This document shows positions 1-7,030 of a DNA stretch of 17,236 nucleotides, in pieces (position 1 is the first letter of the stretch; each line of letters begins with the position of its first letter). The translations under genes were made by a program, and so were the position numbers. Under the pieces are notes generated by a model that searched no databases, had not been told where the DNA came from, and saw only the letters and a list, made by a program, of their open reading frames with translations. Source of the DNA: an uncultured Collinsella sp. (GTDB taxonomy: Bacteria > Actinomycetota > Coriobacteriia > Coriobacteriales > Coriobacteriaceae); contig URZB01000008.1 in the NCBI GenBank assembly GCA_900552295.1, forward strand, positions 1 through 17,236, read 5' to 3'.

Positions 1-31
1 GTCGGCAGCGTCAGATGTGTATAAGAGACAG
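1..31 (+). other. Nextera (Tn5) sequencing adapter remnant, not genomic
   Basis: The first 31 bases match the Illumina Nextera read-1 transposase adapter lacking its first two bases. Positions 13-31 are the 19-bp Tn5 mosaic end AGATGTGTATAAGAGACAG. The sequence stops abruptly at base 32, where an ECF S-component reading frame begins on the other strand. This is an untrimmed library adapter at a contig end, not a transposon in the organism. Bases 1-31 should be excluded from biological interpretation. Confidence 0.97.
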
Positions 32-477
32 CCCGCATACGCCAGCGCACCGCCAACGTATCCCACGAGCCCCCAGGCATACATCTGCCACGGCGTCCAC
101 ATGCCCTGTCCAAAAAAGAAATTGCTGGTCAGCGCCGCCAGCGCGCCAACCATAAAACCGTTGCGGCGACCAAGCGTCGCCCCCGCGATAATGGCGATGG
201 CGCTCACCGGCTTAAAGTCGGGAATGGGCCCAAACAGGATGCGCCCCGCCGCCGCCAGCGCCGCCAGCACCAGCGTGGGCATAATCTGGCGCAATCCCGG
301 ACGAGATGCCTCGTAACCCGCAAAGAACAGCGCGAGCACCAGCGCCACCACGACAAGCATGGCAAGCGCCGCCTGCTCAACACCCGCCAGCAACGCCGCA
401 GCCATTACCGCCGGCACCGCCAACAACAGCGGGATCTCCAGTTTTGCAAGCAAACGCGAGAAACGACAGTCCGTCAT
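32..477 (-). CDS. ECF transporter S component (substrate-binding membrane subunit), 3' end cut by contig edge
   Basis: I translated the minus strand from an ATG at 477; the frame stays open to the contig edge and gives about 148 residues beginning MTDCRFSRLLAK. After two hydrophobic segments (about residues 15-33 and 38-53) come the stretches FGPIPDFKPVSAIAII and SNFFFGQGMWTPWQM, typical of the riboflavin-type ECF S-component superfamily, in which this membrane protein binds the vitamin or cofactor and docks on EcfT/EcfA. Full-length members have roughly 180-230 residues, so about a quarter to a third is missing. The start lies 4 nt after the ATPase stop codon, so translational coupling is likely. 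The substrate cannot be read from sequence. Similar WTPWQM-containing S components have been linked to cobalamin precursors, but that is only a hint. Confidence 0.82.
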
Positions 478-481
478 CCCA

Positions 482-2125
482 TCACGCCCTATAGAACACG
501 TTGTCGGCAAAGAAGTCGGCCGGCGGCTCCATGCAGGCAATCTCGCCGTCAAACATCATGGCGACGTCGTCGGCTACCTGCTCGGCAAAGTCCAAATCGT
601 GCGTAGCCATGATGACGGTGCCGCCAGCCTTCGCATGGTCACGCAGGGCGCGGGCGATGATGCGGCGGCTGAACAGGTCTAGACCCTTGGTGGGCTCATC
701 GAGCAATAGCAGTTCGGGGCCGATTAGCAGCAGTTTTGCCAATGCAAGCAGTTGACGCTGCCCGCCCGAAAGATCGTACGGATGGCGTCCATCCAGACCC
801 GACAACCCCAAGCTCGCCGCACGCTCCCGCGCCACGGTCTCGTCATATCCGCAGGTCGAAGCCCATTCCATCAGCTCGTCGCGAACCGTATCGGCAACCA
901 GCAATGCTTTGGGATTCTGAGGCAGCAGCGCCGCCGAGGCCGCTCCGCGCACCATGCGGCCGCGCTGTAGCTTGGCGGTCTTCGCCAGCACCGAGAGTAT
1001 CGTCGACTTACCGCATCCGTTGCCGCCCACGATCGCATGCACCGCACCGGCCGAAAACGCCACGTCGAGCCCGCGCAGCACCCAACCGCCCGCGCGATTG
1101 TAGCGAAACCAGCCTTCCGACAAGGTGGTAGCCGACCCGCCGTACATTTTTTGGAGTATTCTGCTTCCATCCGTGCGCGGGAACGCTTCCGAGCCGTTCT
1201 CGAGCGACGTTTGCGCCACAAATTCGGACGATTTGTCCAATTCCGAACTTTTTTTCGCGCCCGATACGTCCCCGGGCGGCTCCAGAGAGCCCAAATTGTC
1301 CTCACGCCTGCTGAATACTCCGTTTTTTGCACATCGGATGGCACCCCACCCCAACATGACGTCGGAAAACAGCGATTCTCGGCGTCCCAAAGAAGCCATA
1401 TCCGCCACCTCGCGCACGCGACCGTCCTCAATCCGGTACGCACACGTCGCGTATTCGAGCATTGGGCGCGGCTGATGCGTCGCCACAACAACCGTGCAGC
1501 CCAGCTCGCGATTCACACGAAACAGCGCGTGCAGGAAATTCTTCTCCGCAACCGGATCAAGCTGAGACGTGGGCTCGTCGAGTAGCAGCACACGCGGACG
1601 CAGCGCCAGGACGGCGGCAAGCGACAGCAGCTGCTTGCGGCCACCCGAAAGCGTATCGGTATCACGATGAAGCCAGTCCTCCAGACCAAAGAAATAGCTG
1701 GTCTCGGCAACACGGCGGCGCATCTCGTCGCGCGACACACCCAGATTCTCTAGGCCAAACGCCATCTCGTGCCACACGGTCTCGCACACAATCTGGTTCT
1801 CGGGATCCTGAAACACATAACCCACGCGCTCTGCCGATGCCCGCACGTCCATGTCGGCAACGTTCTCGCCCAGCACGCGCGTATCGCCAGTGCGCTCGCC
1901 CGCCGGAGCGATCTCGGGCTTGAGCAGCGACAGCAGCGTCGACTTACCCGATCCGGTACCGCCAACAAGCAGCGCAAATGCACCTTGGGGAACAGACCAG
2001 TCGAGCCCCTCGAGCACCGCAGCATCAGCATCGGGGTAGGCAAAGCTCAGGCTCCGCACCTCAATCGCCGGCGCGGCCGAGCCATATGCCTCACCCGCCG
2101 CCGAGCTCCTATCCAACCGAGCCAT
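482..2125 (-). CDS. ecfA: ECF transporter ATPase, two ABC domains fused (EcfA-EcfA')
   Basis: This 547-residue cytoplasmic protein carries both ATPases of an energy-coupling-factor transporter on one chain and powers uptake through EcfT and an S component. Domain 1 has Walker A GGTGSGKST (55-63), Q-loop Gln106, signature LSGGR (159-163), Walker B LLLDEP (180-185) and switch His217. Domain 2 has GGNGCGKST (367-375), Gln403, LSGGQ (452-456), LLLLDEP (472-478) and His509. Both sites look complete. The first signature is LSGGR rather than LSGGQ, which is tolerated in this family. The ATG overlaps the EcfT stop codon by one base (TGATG), indicating translational coupling. Residues about 250-335 form an unusually long, polar linker. 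Residues about 265-328 of it are encoded by an A+T-richer segment bounded by inverted repeats (see separate entry). Confidence 0.93.
   Translation of the reverse strand: MARLDRSSAAGEAYGSAAPAIEVRSLSFAYPDADAAVLEGLDWSVPQGAFALLVGGTGSGKSTLLSLLKPEIAPAGERTGDTRVLGENVADMDVRASAERVGYVFQDPENQIVCETVWHEMAFGLENLGVSRDEMRRRVAETSYFFGLEDWLHRDTDTLSGGRKQLLSLAAVLALRPRVLLLDEPTSQLDPVAEKNFLHALFRVNRELGCTVVVATHQPRPMLEYATCAYRIEDGRVREVADMASLGRRESLFSDVMLGWGAIRCAKNGVFSRREDNLGSLEPPGDVSGAKKSSELDKSSEFVAQTSLENGSEAFPRTDGSRILQKMYGGSATTLSEGWFRYNRAGGWVLRGLDVAFSAGAVHAIVGGNGCGKSTILSVLAKTAKLQRGRMVRGAASAALLPQNPKALLVADTVRDELMEWASTCGYDETVARERAASLGLSGLDGRHPYDLSGGQRQLLALAKLLLIGPELLLLDEPTKGLDLFSRRIIARALRDHAKAGGTVIMATHDLDFAEQVADDVAMMFDGEIACMEPPADFFADNVFYRA
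1142..1332. repeat. Inverted-repeat-bounded insert inside the EcfA linker (candidate in-frame repeat element)
   Basis: Positions 1142-1165 and 1309-1332 are imperfect inverted repeats with a 9-bp perfect core (GGAGTATTC at 1153-1161, GAATACTCC at 1313-1321), each next to a run of six T on the plus strand. Between them are smaller palindromes: TTCGGA/TCCGAA at 1223-1247 enclosing GGAC/GTCC at 1226-1238, and a GGCTC/GAGCC hairpin near 1277-1290. My hand count gives 30/60 G+C for 1201-1260, against 42/60 for 1561-1620 in the same gene. The insert is read through in frame and contributes about 64 residues, including SSELDKSSEF, to a linker that does not need them. An origin as a mobile palindromic element is inference. 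Confidence 0.5.
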
Positions 2126-3012
2126 CAGCCAAACCTCTTCTCATCAATCGCGTGCAACGCGCAAGGCAACACCATCCAGGCGGCGTACACGACATAGCCT
2201 GGCCACGGCGCCGGCACCGAGAGCTGCGGATAAAACGAATACTGCGTCGTCGCGGTCCACGCCACCGCCACCGCGGCAGCGCCAAACAGTACGAGCCCGG
2301 CCAGCGCGGCAACGTCACTGCGCCCCAGCCGATACCGCGCATACGTCGTACGACGCGTCGCGGCACCCCACCCGCGCGAGCGCATCGCGTCCGCGCGCTC
2401 CAGCGAATCTTCCATGCCCCAGCCCATCAACACACTCGATGCCCGCAAGCGCGAGCGCACGGGGTCGGCCGGCGCACGCCCCGGTACATCAATCGCGTCC
2501 TGCACCGCCAGCACCGTGCGGCCGCGGCGCAAAAACTGCGGGATAAGCCTCATGCACATCGAGATCATGAGCGCAATCACCGGCGCGGCGTTGCCTAACA
2601 GTGCGAGTACCTTGTCGTATTCGAGCATCGACGCCGCGGCCTCAAACCACAGCACGCTCGCCACAAACAGCCCGCCCATGCACAGGCCATATACCATGCT
2701 CTCCAGATACACCGCGCGCATGCCAATACGGAACAGCTCCGTCGAACCCGAAGCGCTAAACAGCGGATTGACCAGCGCGATAATCAAAATCACCGGCAGC
2801 TGCCAGCGGAGTGCGCCCAGCGTGCGGGCAGCACCGCGCGTCGCAAGCCCGTACGCCAGCCCGCCCGCAAGCGACAGCGCGATCAGCACCGGTTGCATCG
2901 AGAACATGGTGAGCCCCAGCGTCAGCACCATGTAGAGGGCCGGCACAGCCGGATGCGACATCGAGAACGCCGCGACGGGCTCGCCGCCAAACTCCTCTTG
3001 TATGTTGTCCAC
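2125..3012 (-). CDS. ecfT: ECF transporter transmembrane coupling protein EcfT
   Basis: EcfT is the membrane scaffold linking the ATPases to the S component. From the GTG at 3012 the protein has 295 residues. Family similarity begins at AAFSMSHPAVPALYMVLTL, followed by several hydrophobic helices, and the C-terminal part carries ADAMRSRGWG (about residues 207-216), the Ala-Arg-Gly coupling motif that contacts the ATPases. The last helices lie near residues 233-253 and 273-287. The start is uncertain. The frame is open back to a GTG at 3183, but that would leave only 28 bases before the divergent glmU start codon and would add an Arg/Leu-rich stretch with no membrane character. The ATG at 2961 lacks a ribosome site. 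GTG 3012 follows GAGGGGACGGGGG and is preferred. It is first in the operon, overlapping ecfA by one base. Confidence 0.85.
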   Translation of the reverse strand: MDNIQEEFGGEPVAAFSMSHPAVPALYMVLTLGLTMFSMQPVLIALSLAGGLAYGLATRGAARTLGALRWQLPVILIIALVNPLFSASGSTELFRIGMRAVYLESMVYGLCMGGLFVASVLWFEAAASMLEYDKVLALLGNAAPVIALMISMCMRLIPQFLRRGRTVLAVQDAIDVPGRAPADPVRSRLRASSVLMGWGMEDSLERADAMRSRGWGAATRRTTYARYRLGRSDVAALAGLVLFGAAAVAVAWTATTQYSFYPQLSVPAPWPGYVVYAAWMVLPCALHAIDEKRFG

Positions 3013-3211
3013 GGGCACCCCCGTCCCCTCGCTCAAACGACAGCTCCGCAGCACCGCCAACGCCGCACGCAAGCAGCGCAAACGCCACGCCGGCGGCACA
3101 AGCCCCAACCGCCGCAAACCAATCGCTACGCGCTCAACATATGCCTGCGGTATCATATTGCGCCGTGTATCGTTTCCAAACACACGTCTCTATAACGTAA
3201 CAGGAGATCAC
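3013..3211. promoter_or_regulatory. Divergent intergenic region between ecfT and glmU
   Basis: Both flanking operons point away from this stretch of about 200 bases, so it should hold both promoters. A TATAAC at 3191-3196 and a TATCAT at 3151-3156 are possible -10 boxes for glmU, but neither has a clear -35 box. I see no recognisable riboswitch, although one would be plausible upstream of a vitamin transporter. The glmU ribosome site AGGAG is at 3202-3206, five bases before the ATG. Confidence 0.35.
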
Positions 3212-4624
3212 ATGGACGCAACCGCAATTATCCTCGCTGCCGGCGAGGGCACCCGCATGAAGTCGAACCACTGCAAGGTTTCGCACAAGATCCTGGGCAA
3301 GCCCATGGTCCAGTGGATCGTCGACGCTACCATCAAGGCCGGCTGCAGCCGCGTCGTGGTCGTCATCGGCAGCCACGCCGACGAGATGCGCGCCCTCATC
3401 GATGGCGCCTATGCCAACAGCGCCACCAAGGTCGAGTGCGTCGAGCAGACCGAGCGCCTGGGCACCGGTCACGCCGTAAAGGTCGCGCTCGAGGCCTGCG
3501 GCATCACGCAAGGCCCCGTCGTCGTGCTCAACGGTGACCTGCCGCTCATCACCGCCGACACCGTCGCCAAGTTCGCGCAGACCGTCGCCACCGGCGAGCT
3601 CGCCTGCACCGTCATGACCATGACCCCGCCCGATCCTTTTGGCTACGGCCGCATCAAGCTGGGCGCCGACGGCCAGATCGAGCGCATCATCGAGCAGAAG
3701 GACTGCACGCCCGAGCAGGCCGCCACGCTGCTGGAGTGCAACGCCGGCTGCTACGCCTTTGACGGCGCGCAGCTCGCCGCCCACATTAACGAGATCGGCA
3801 ACGACAACGCGCAGTCCGAGTACTACCTGCCCGACATGCTCGAAATCCTCAAGGGTCACGGCCAGGCGGTCTCCATCTTCCACTGCGACGACTACCGCGA
3901 CGGCCTGGGCGTCAACAGCCGCATCCAGCTCGCGCAGCTCACCGCCATCGCGCGCGACCGCATCAACGAGCACTGGATGGCCGAGGGCGTCACCTTCATC
4001 GACCCCACGCAGGCTTGGATCGGCCCCGACGCTACCATCGGCCGCGACACCATCGTGTGGCCGCAGACGCATCTGATCGGTCACGTCACCGTGGGCGAAG
4101 AGTGCCAGCTCGGCCCCAACAGTCGCCTCACCGACACCACCGTCGGCAGCGGCTGCATCATCGATGAGACCATCGCCATCGAGGCCGTCATCGAGAACGG
4201 CGTCGACTGCGGCCCGCGCGCCTACCTGCGCCCGGGCACCCACATGCTCGACGGCTCCAAGGCCGGCACGCACGTGGAGATCAAGAAGTCCACAATCGGC
4301 GAGGGTTCCAAGGTGCCCCACCTGTCCTACATCGGCGACACCACCATGGGCTCCGGCGTCAACGTGGGCGCGGGCTCCATCACCTGCAACTACGACGGCG
4401 TCCACAAGCACAAGACCGTCATCGGCAAAGATGCCTTCATCGGTTCCGACACCATGATGGTCGCGCCCGCCCAGATTGGCGACGGCGCACTCGTGGCCGC
4501 CGGCTCCGTCATCACCGAGCCGGTCCCGGCCGACGCACTCGGTCTGGGCCGCGCCCGTCAGGTAAATATTGAGGGCTGGGCCGCCGATTATCGCCGCCGT
4601 CTGCACGAGGACGACGAGGCATAA
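3212..4624 (+). CDS. glmU: Bifunctional GlmU (GlcNAc-1-P uridyltransferase / GlcN-1-P acetyltransferase)
   Basis: GlmU makes UDP-GlcNAc, the precursor of peptidoglycan and other cell-wall polymers: it acetylates glucosamine-1-phosphate, then transfers UMP from UTP. The 470 residues match the usual length of about 455-480. The N-terminal nucleotidyltransferase domain has LAAGEGTRMKS (8-18), NGDLPL with metal-binding Asp109, and GYGRI (144-148). From about residue 262 the chain becomes a left-handed beta-helix of hexapeptide repeats, with RPGT (340-343), the presumed catalytic His370 in VPHLSYIGD, and NYDG (393-396). The ATG at 3212 is chosen because AGGAG lies five bases upstream; the frame is open further upstream, but that part is not GlmU-like. 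prs and pth follow, as in many Gram-positive genomes, and a terminator separates glmU from prs. Confidence 0.97.
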   Translation: MDATAIILAAGEGTRMKSNHCKVSHKILGKPMVQWIVDATIKAGCSRVVVVIGSHADEMRALIDGAYANSATKVECVEQTERLGTGHAVKVALEACGITQGPVVVLNGDLPLITADTVAKFAQTVATGELACTVMTMTPPDPFGYGRIKLGADGQIERIIEQKDCTPEQAATLLECNAGCYAFDGAQLAAHINEIGNDNAQSEYYLPDMLEILKGHGQAVSIFHCDDYRDGLGVNSRIQLAQLTAIARDRINEHWMAEGVTFIDPTQAWIGPDATIGRDTIVWPQTHLIGHVTVGEECQLGPNSRLTDTTVGSGCIIDETIAIEAVIENGVDCGPRAYLRPGTHMLDGSKAGTHVEIKKSTIGEGSKVPHLSYIGDTTMGSGVNVGAGSITCNYDGVHKHKTVIGKDAFIGSDTMMVAPAQIGDGALVAAGSVITEPVPADALGLGRARQVNIEGWAADYRRRLHEDDEA

Positions 4625-4639
4625 CGCTTTATCAAGCAC

Positions 4640-4674
4640 AAAAGGAGCTGTTCCATGGGGACGGCTCCTTTTTC
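4640..4674 (+). terminator. Rho-independent terminator after glmU
   Basis: A 15-bp stem (4640-4654 with 4658-4672, including two G-T wobble positions) has a 3-nt loop and ends in TTTTT. It lies 15 bases after the glmU stop codon. The upstream A run makes it partly bidirectional in form. Confidence 0.85.
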
Positions 4675-4816
4675 TATCGTGACCTGCGCGACCGGATGAG
4701 TGGTCGGTTCGTGTCCGTTGACGGTAAAGACGTTATCAAGACCCGATTAACCCCGCCGCACGGTTACAATGCAAAAAGGCATCTATATGGCATTCGATAT
4801 ATAAAGGAGAAGGGTA
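4675..4816 (+). promoter_or_regulatory. Probable prs promoter region and ribosome site
   Basis: This lies between the glmU terminator and prs. TACAAT at 4765-4770 is a good -10 candidate, but no convincing -35 sits 17 bases upstream; TTGACG at 4718-4723 is too far away. The ribosome site AAGGAG is at 4803-4808, eight bases before the ATG at 4817. Confidence 0.4.
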
Positions 4817-5803
4817 ATGCCGATTAATGATCCCGAGAAGTCGGAGAATATGCGCAAGTCCATCCGCGTGTATTCCGGTTCCTCCAACCGTCCCCTCGCT
4901 CAGAAGATCGCTGAGTTCCTTGGGGTCGAGCTTTCGGGCCTTACGCTAAAGCAGTTCGCCAACGGTGAGATTTACGCCCGCTACGACGAGACCGTCCGCG
5001 GCGCCGACGTCTTCCTGATTCAGTCCGTGGCCGGCGGCAACGTCAACGACATGCTCATGGAGCTGCTCATCGCCACCGACGCTGCCAAGCGCGCATCCGC
5101 CCGCTCCATCACCGCCGTTATCACCCACTACGGCTATGCCCGTCAGGACCGCAAGGCCGGCCCGCGTGAGCCCATCACCGCCCGCCTCGTCGCCAACCTG
5201 CTCGAGCGCGCCGGCGTCAACCGCATCATCACCCTCGACCTGCACCAGGGCCAGATTCAGGGCTTCTTCGATATCCCGGTTAACCACCTGTCCGCGCTGC
5301 CGCTGTTTGGCCAGTACTACAACGACATGCACTTCGACACCGACAACCTGGTTGTCGTCTCCCCCGACGTGGGCCGCGCCAAGGCCGCCAAGAAGCTGTC
5401 CGACATGCTCGGCTGCGACCTGGCCATCGCCCACAAGGGCCGTCCGCGCCACAACGCCGCCGAGGTCATGGGCATCATCGGTGACATCAAGGGCAAGACC
5501 TGCATCATCAACGACGACATGATCGACACCGCAGGCACCCTGTGCGCCAACGTCAAGGAGCTCAAGGCTATGGGCGCCGGCGACATCTACGTATGCGCCA
5601 CCCACGGCATCTTCTCCGGTCCGGCCATCGAGCGTCTGAACGACGCCCCGATCGTCGAGTGCCTCGTCACCGACGCCATTCCCGTCGAGGTCGGCGGCAA
5701 GATCAAGACCATCTCGGTCGCCGAGGAGTTCGCTCAGGCCATCTCCGCCGTTTACCACGAGGAGCCCGTCTCCACGCTCGTCGGCGGCGACTTCGCGCTG
5801 TAG
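4817..5803 (+). CDS. prs: Ribose-phosphate pyrophosphokinase (PRPP synthetase)
   Basis: Prs makes PRPP from ribose-5-phosphate and ATP in the cytoplasm, feeding purine, pyrimidine, histidine, tryptophan and NAD synthesis. The 328 residues are close to the usual 310-320. Seen in the sequence: FANGEIYARYDETVRG (47-62), the ATP-binding flexible loop YARQDRKAGPREP (107-119), DLHQGQIQGFF with metal-binding His143, and the PRPP-binding loop CIINDDMIDTAGT (229-241) with Asp233-Asp234. These mark a class I enzyme. AAGGAG precedes the ATG at 4817; an internal Met12 (MRKSIRVY) is a weaker alternative start. It has its own upstream region and a very strong hairpin downstream. It also supplies PRPP for the purine pathway represented by purMN at the right end. 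Confidence 0.97.
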   Translation: MPINDPEKSENMRKSIRVYSGSSNRPLAQKIAEFLGVELSGLTLKQFANGEIYARYDETVRGADVFLIQSVAGGNVNDMLMELLIATDAAKRASARSITAVITHYGYARQDRKAGPREPITARLVANLLERAGVNRIITLDLHQGQIQGFFDIPVNHLSALPLFGQYYNDMHFDTDNLVVVSPDVGRAKAAKKLSDMLGCDLAIAHKGRPRHNAAEVMGIIGDIKGKTCIINDDMIDTAGTLCANVKELKAMGAGDIYVCATHGIFSGPAIERLNDAPIVECLVTDAIPVEVGGKIKTISVAEEFAQAISAVYHEEPVSTLVGGDFAL

Positions 5804-5831
5804 TCGCATCGTCCTTGCAACCCGGCGCATC

Positions 5832-5909
5832 GCCGTCGGAACAGAAGAAACCCCCGCGCTCCCCCTTGCTTCGCAAAGGTCGCGCGGGGGTTTCTTCTGT
5901 TCCGACGGC
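5832..5909. terminator. Very long perfect hairpin after prs
   Basis: Positions 5832-5859 and 5882-5909 form a perfect 28-bp inverted repeat. The 22-nt loop itself contains a small stem (CCTTGC/GCAAAGG with one bulge). It begins 28 bases after the prs stop codon. There is no T tract immediately after the stem, so it is not a textbook terminator, although GTTTCTTCTGTT lies within the stem. It may stop transcription, protect the prs mRNA 3' end, or be a dispersed palindromic repeat. Confidence 0.7.
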
Positions 5910-6027
5910 TCGCTCTGCCGCGGCCGCGCTTTTGTCTGGTGGGATTTCGCTGAAGCAAAGCCTCGCCTTCGGCGGGCGTGGTAGCCTTTGTCGTTGATTG
6001 AACTATTTGTGTAACGAAAGGAAGCGT

Positions 6028-6657
6028 ATGGCAGCTGCACAGCCGCTTAAGATTCGCATGGTTGCCGGGCTTGGCAACCCGGGCGAGGAATATGCCGAGA
6101 CCCGCCACAACGCCGGCTTTAAGGCGATCGACGAGCTGGCCCGTCAGGCCGGCGTCACGTACTGGAAAAACCAGGCCGGCGCCGAGGTCGCGCTCATCAA
6201 CATCAACGATCCCGAGGAAGAGGGCGGTAAGCGCCAGATTGTACTGGTCAAGCCGCAGTCGTACATGAACACCTCGGGCGGGCCCATCTCCAAGCTCTGC
6301 CGCGAGTACAAGATCAAGGCCGAGGAGCTGCTCGTAATCCACGACGAGCTCGACATTCCCGCCGGCGACGTGCGTGTTAAGGTGGGCGGCGGCCATGCTG
6401 GCCACAACGGCCTGCGTTCCATCATCGATAAGATGGGCAGCCGCGACTTCAGCCGCATCCGCACCGGCATCGGCAACCCTCCCGGCAAGATGGCCGTCGC
6501 CGACTACGTACTTAAGCAGTTGCGCGCCCGCGAGGCCGAGGACTTCCAGGACACCTGCGCCCGCGCGGCCGACGCCGCCGGCCTGGCAATCGTGCACGGC
6601 GTGATCTATGCCCGCGACCACGTCAACGGCGCCGCCTCCGCCAACGGCAAGCACTAA
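6028..6657 (+). CDS. pth: Peptidyl-tRNA hydrolase
   Basis: Pth frees tRNA from peptidyl-tRNAs that drop off ribosomes and is usually essential. The 209 residues fit the bacterial Pth family. Motifs: VAGLGNPGEEYAETRHNAG (12-30) with conserved Asn17 and catalytic His27; PQSYMNTSG with substrate-binding Asn81; HDELDIP with Asp106, which activates His; and GGGHAGHNGLRSI with Asn125. All key residues are present. The ATG at 6028 follows GAAAGGAAG; the frame is open to a TTG at 5998, but those ten residues are not family-like. The neighbourhood glmU-prs-pth is conserved. The roughly 220 bases upstream hold the prs hairpin and presumably a promoter, though no clear -35/-10 pair was seen. Confidence 0.97.
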   Translation: MAAAQPLKIRMVAGLGNPGEEYAETRHNAGFKAIDELARQAGVTYWKNQAGAEVALININDPEEEGGKRQIVLVKPQSYMNTSGGPISKLCREYKIKAEELLVIHDELDIPAGDVRVKVGGGHAGHNGLRSIIDKMGSRDFSRIRTGIGNPPGKMAVADYVLKQLRAREAEDFQDTCARAADAAGLAIVHGVIYARDHVNGAASANGKH

Positions 6658-6659
6658 AA

Positions 6660-6856
6660 CCTACCATTTAGGGACAGGGTTATTTTGGCAGGTTTTATCT
6701 ACGGAAACGCCATGACAGCCGCGCCGTAATAAACCCTGTGCCGCCATACATATGCAGCGCCCCAAAGGGGGCCGGCCTCATCACAACCCGAGGCCGGCCC
6801 CTTTGCCGTTTTGCCTGATAAAACCGACCAAAATAAACCTGTCCCTATTTGGTAGG
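6660..6856. repeat. Long nested inverted repeat (197 bp) with GGGACAG cores
   Basis: The outer arms 6660-6699 and 6817-6856 match as inverted repeats at 35 of 40 positions by hand alignment. Each carries TAGGGACAGG followed by TTATTTTGG. The inside includes a strong hairpin at 6763-6805. The outer boundary begins three bases after the pth stop codon. This resembles a MITE- or REP-type composite more than a simple terminator. No transposase gene is inside or beside it. Confidence 0.65.
6763..6805. terminator. G+C-rich hairpin after pth
   Basis: Positions 6763-6779 pair with 6790-6805 (about 16 bp, one bulged G), with a 10-nt loop. The stem is GGGGCCGGCCTC type with AAAG/CTTT at its base, followed by GCCGTTTTGCC. 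It is probably the pth terminator, with a weak T tract. Confidence 0.6.
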
Positions 6857-6919
6857 CCGAAGTGGATAAACCCTTTTCCCACCTGCCAAAGAAACACGTA
6901 AGCGACATTGCCATGAGGG

Positions 6920-6925
6920 TATAAT
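6920..6925 (+). promoter_or_regulatory. Candidate -10 box for the oxidoreductase pair
   Basis: A perfect TATAAT lies 105 bases before the start codon at 7031. No good -35 is seen at the expected distance, so the call rests on the -10 match and position alone. If correct, the mRNA leader is about 100 nt. Confidence 0.4.
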
Positions 6926-7030
6926 TTGCACCGTATGTCTGCACAACGCCTGTGCGCGTACGGTTTTATTCGGGCTACCGTCCATTTCCGTGGAGGCACG
7001 GTTCGGCAGCCCTAACAAGAGAGGGGTTCT

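Larger units (their letters stand above)
6658..7030. other. 373-base gene-free stretch: nested inverted repeats plus promoter region
   Basis: No credible gene lies here; the short frames lack family signatures and ribosome sites. From left to right it holds a 40-nt inverted-repeat arm (6660-6699), a G+C-rich hairpin (6763-6805), the second arm (6817-6856), a TATAAT box (6920-6925) and the ribosome site GAGAGGGG just before the ATG at 7031. Confidence 0.7.

Noticed and set aside
1..31. Tn5 mosaic end suggesting a natural transposon
   Set aside because: The full Nextera adapter context precedes the mosaic end and it sits exactly at the contig edge, so it is a library artefact.
3002..3211. N-terminal extension of GlmU of 70 residues
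   Set aside because: Family similarity starts exactly at the ATG at 3212, which has a well-placed AGGAG. The upstream part is basic and unlike GlmU.
2850..3211. Cobalamin or other riboswitch before the ECF operon
   Set aside because: The position is attractive, but I could not identify any conserved box or a convincing fold by eye.
3134..4639. 501-codon open frame on the minus strand opposite glmU
   Set aside because: The composition is Asp/Gly/Val/Ala-dominated with no motif, and it lies fully antisense to an unmistakable GlmU.
4946..6654. Long minus-strand frames opposite prs and pth
   Set aside because: They are antisense to conserved genes, run through the 28-bp hairpin, and have no ribosome site or domain.
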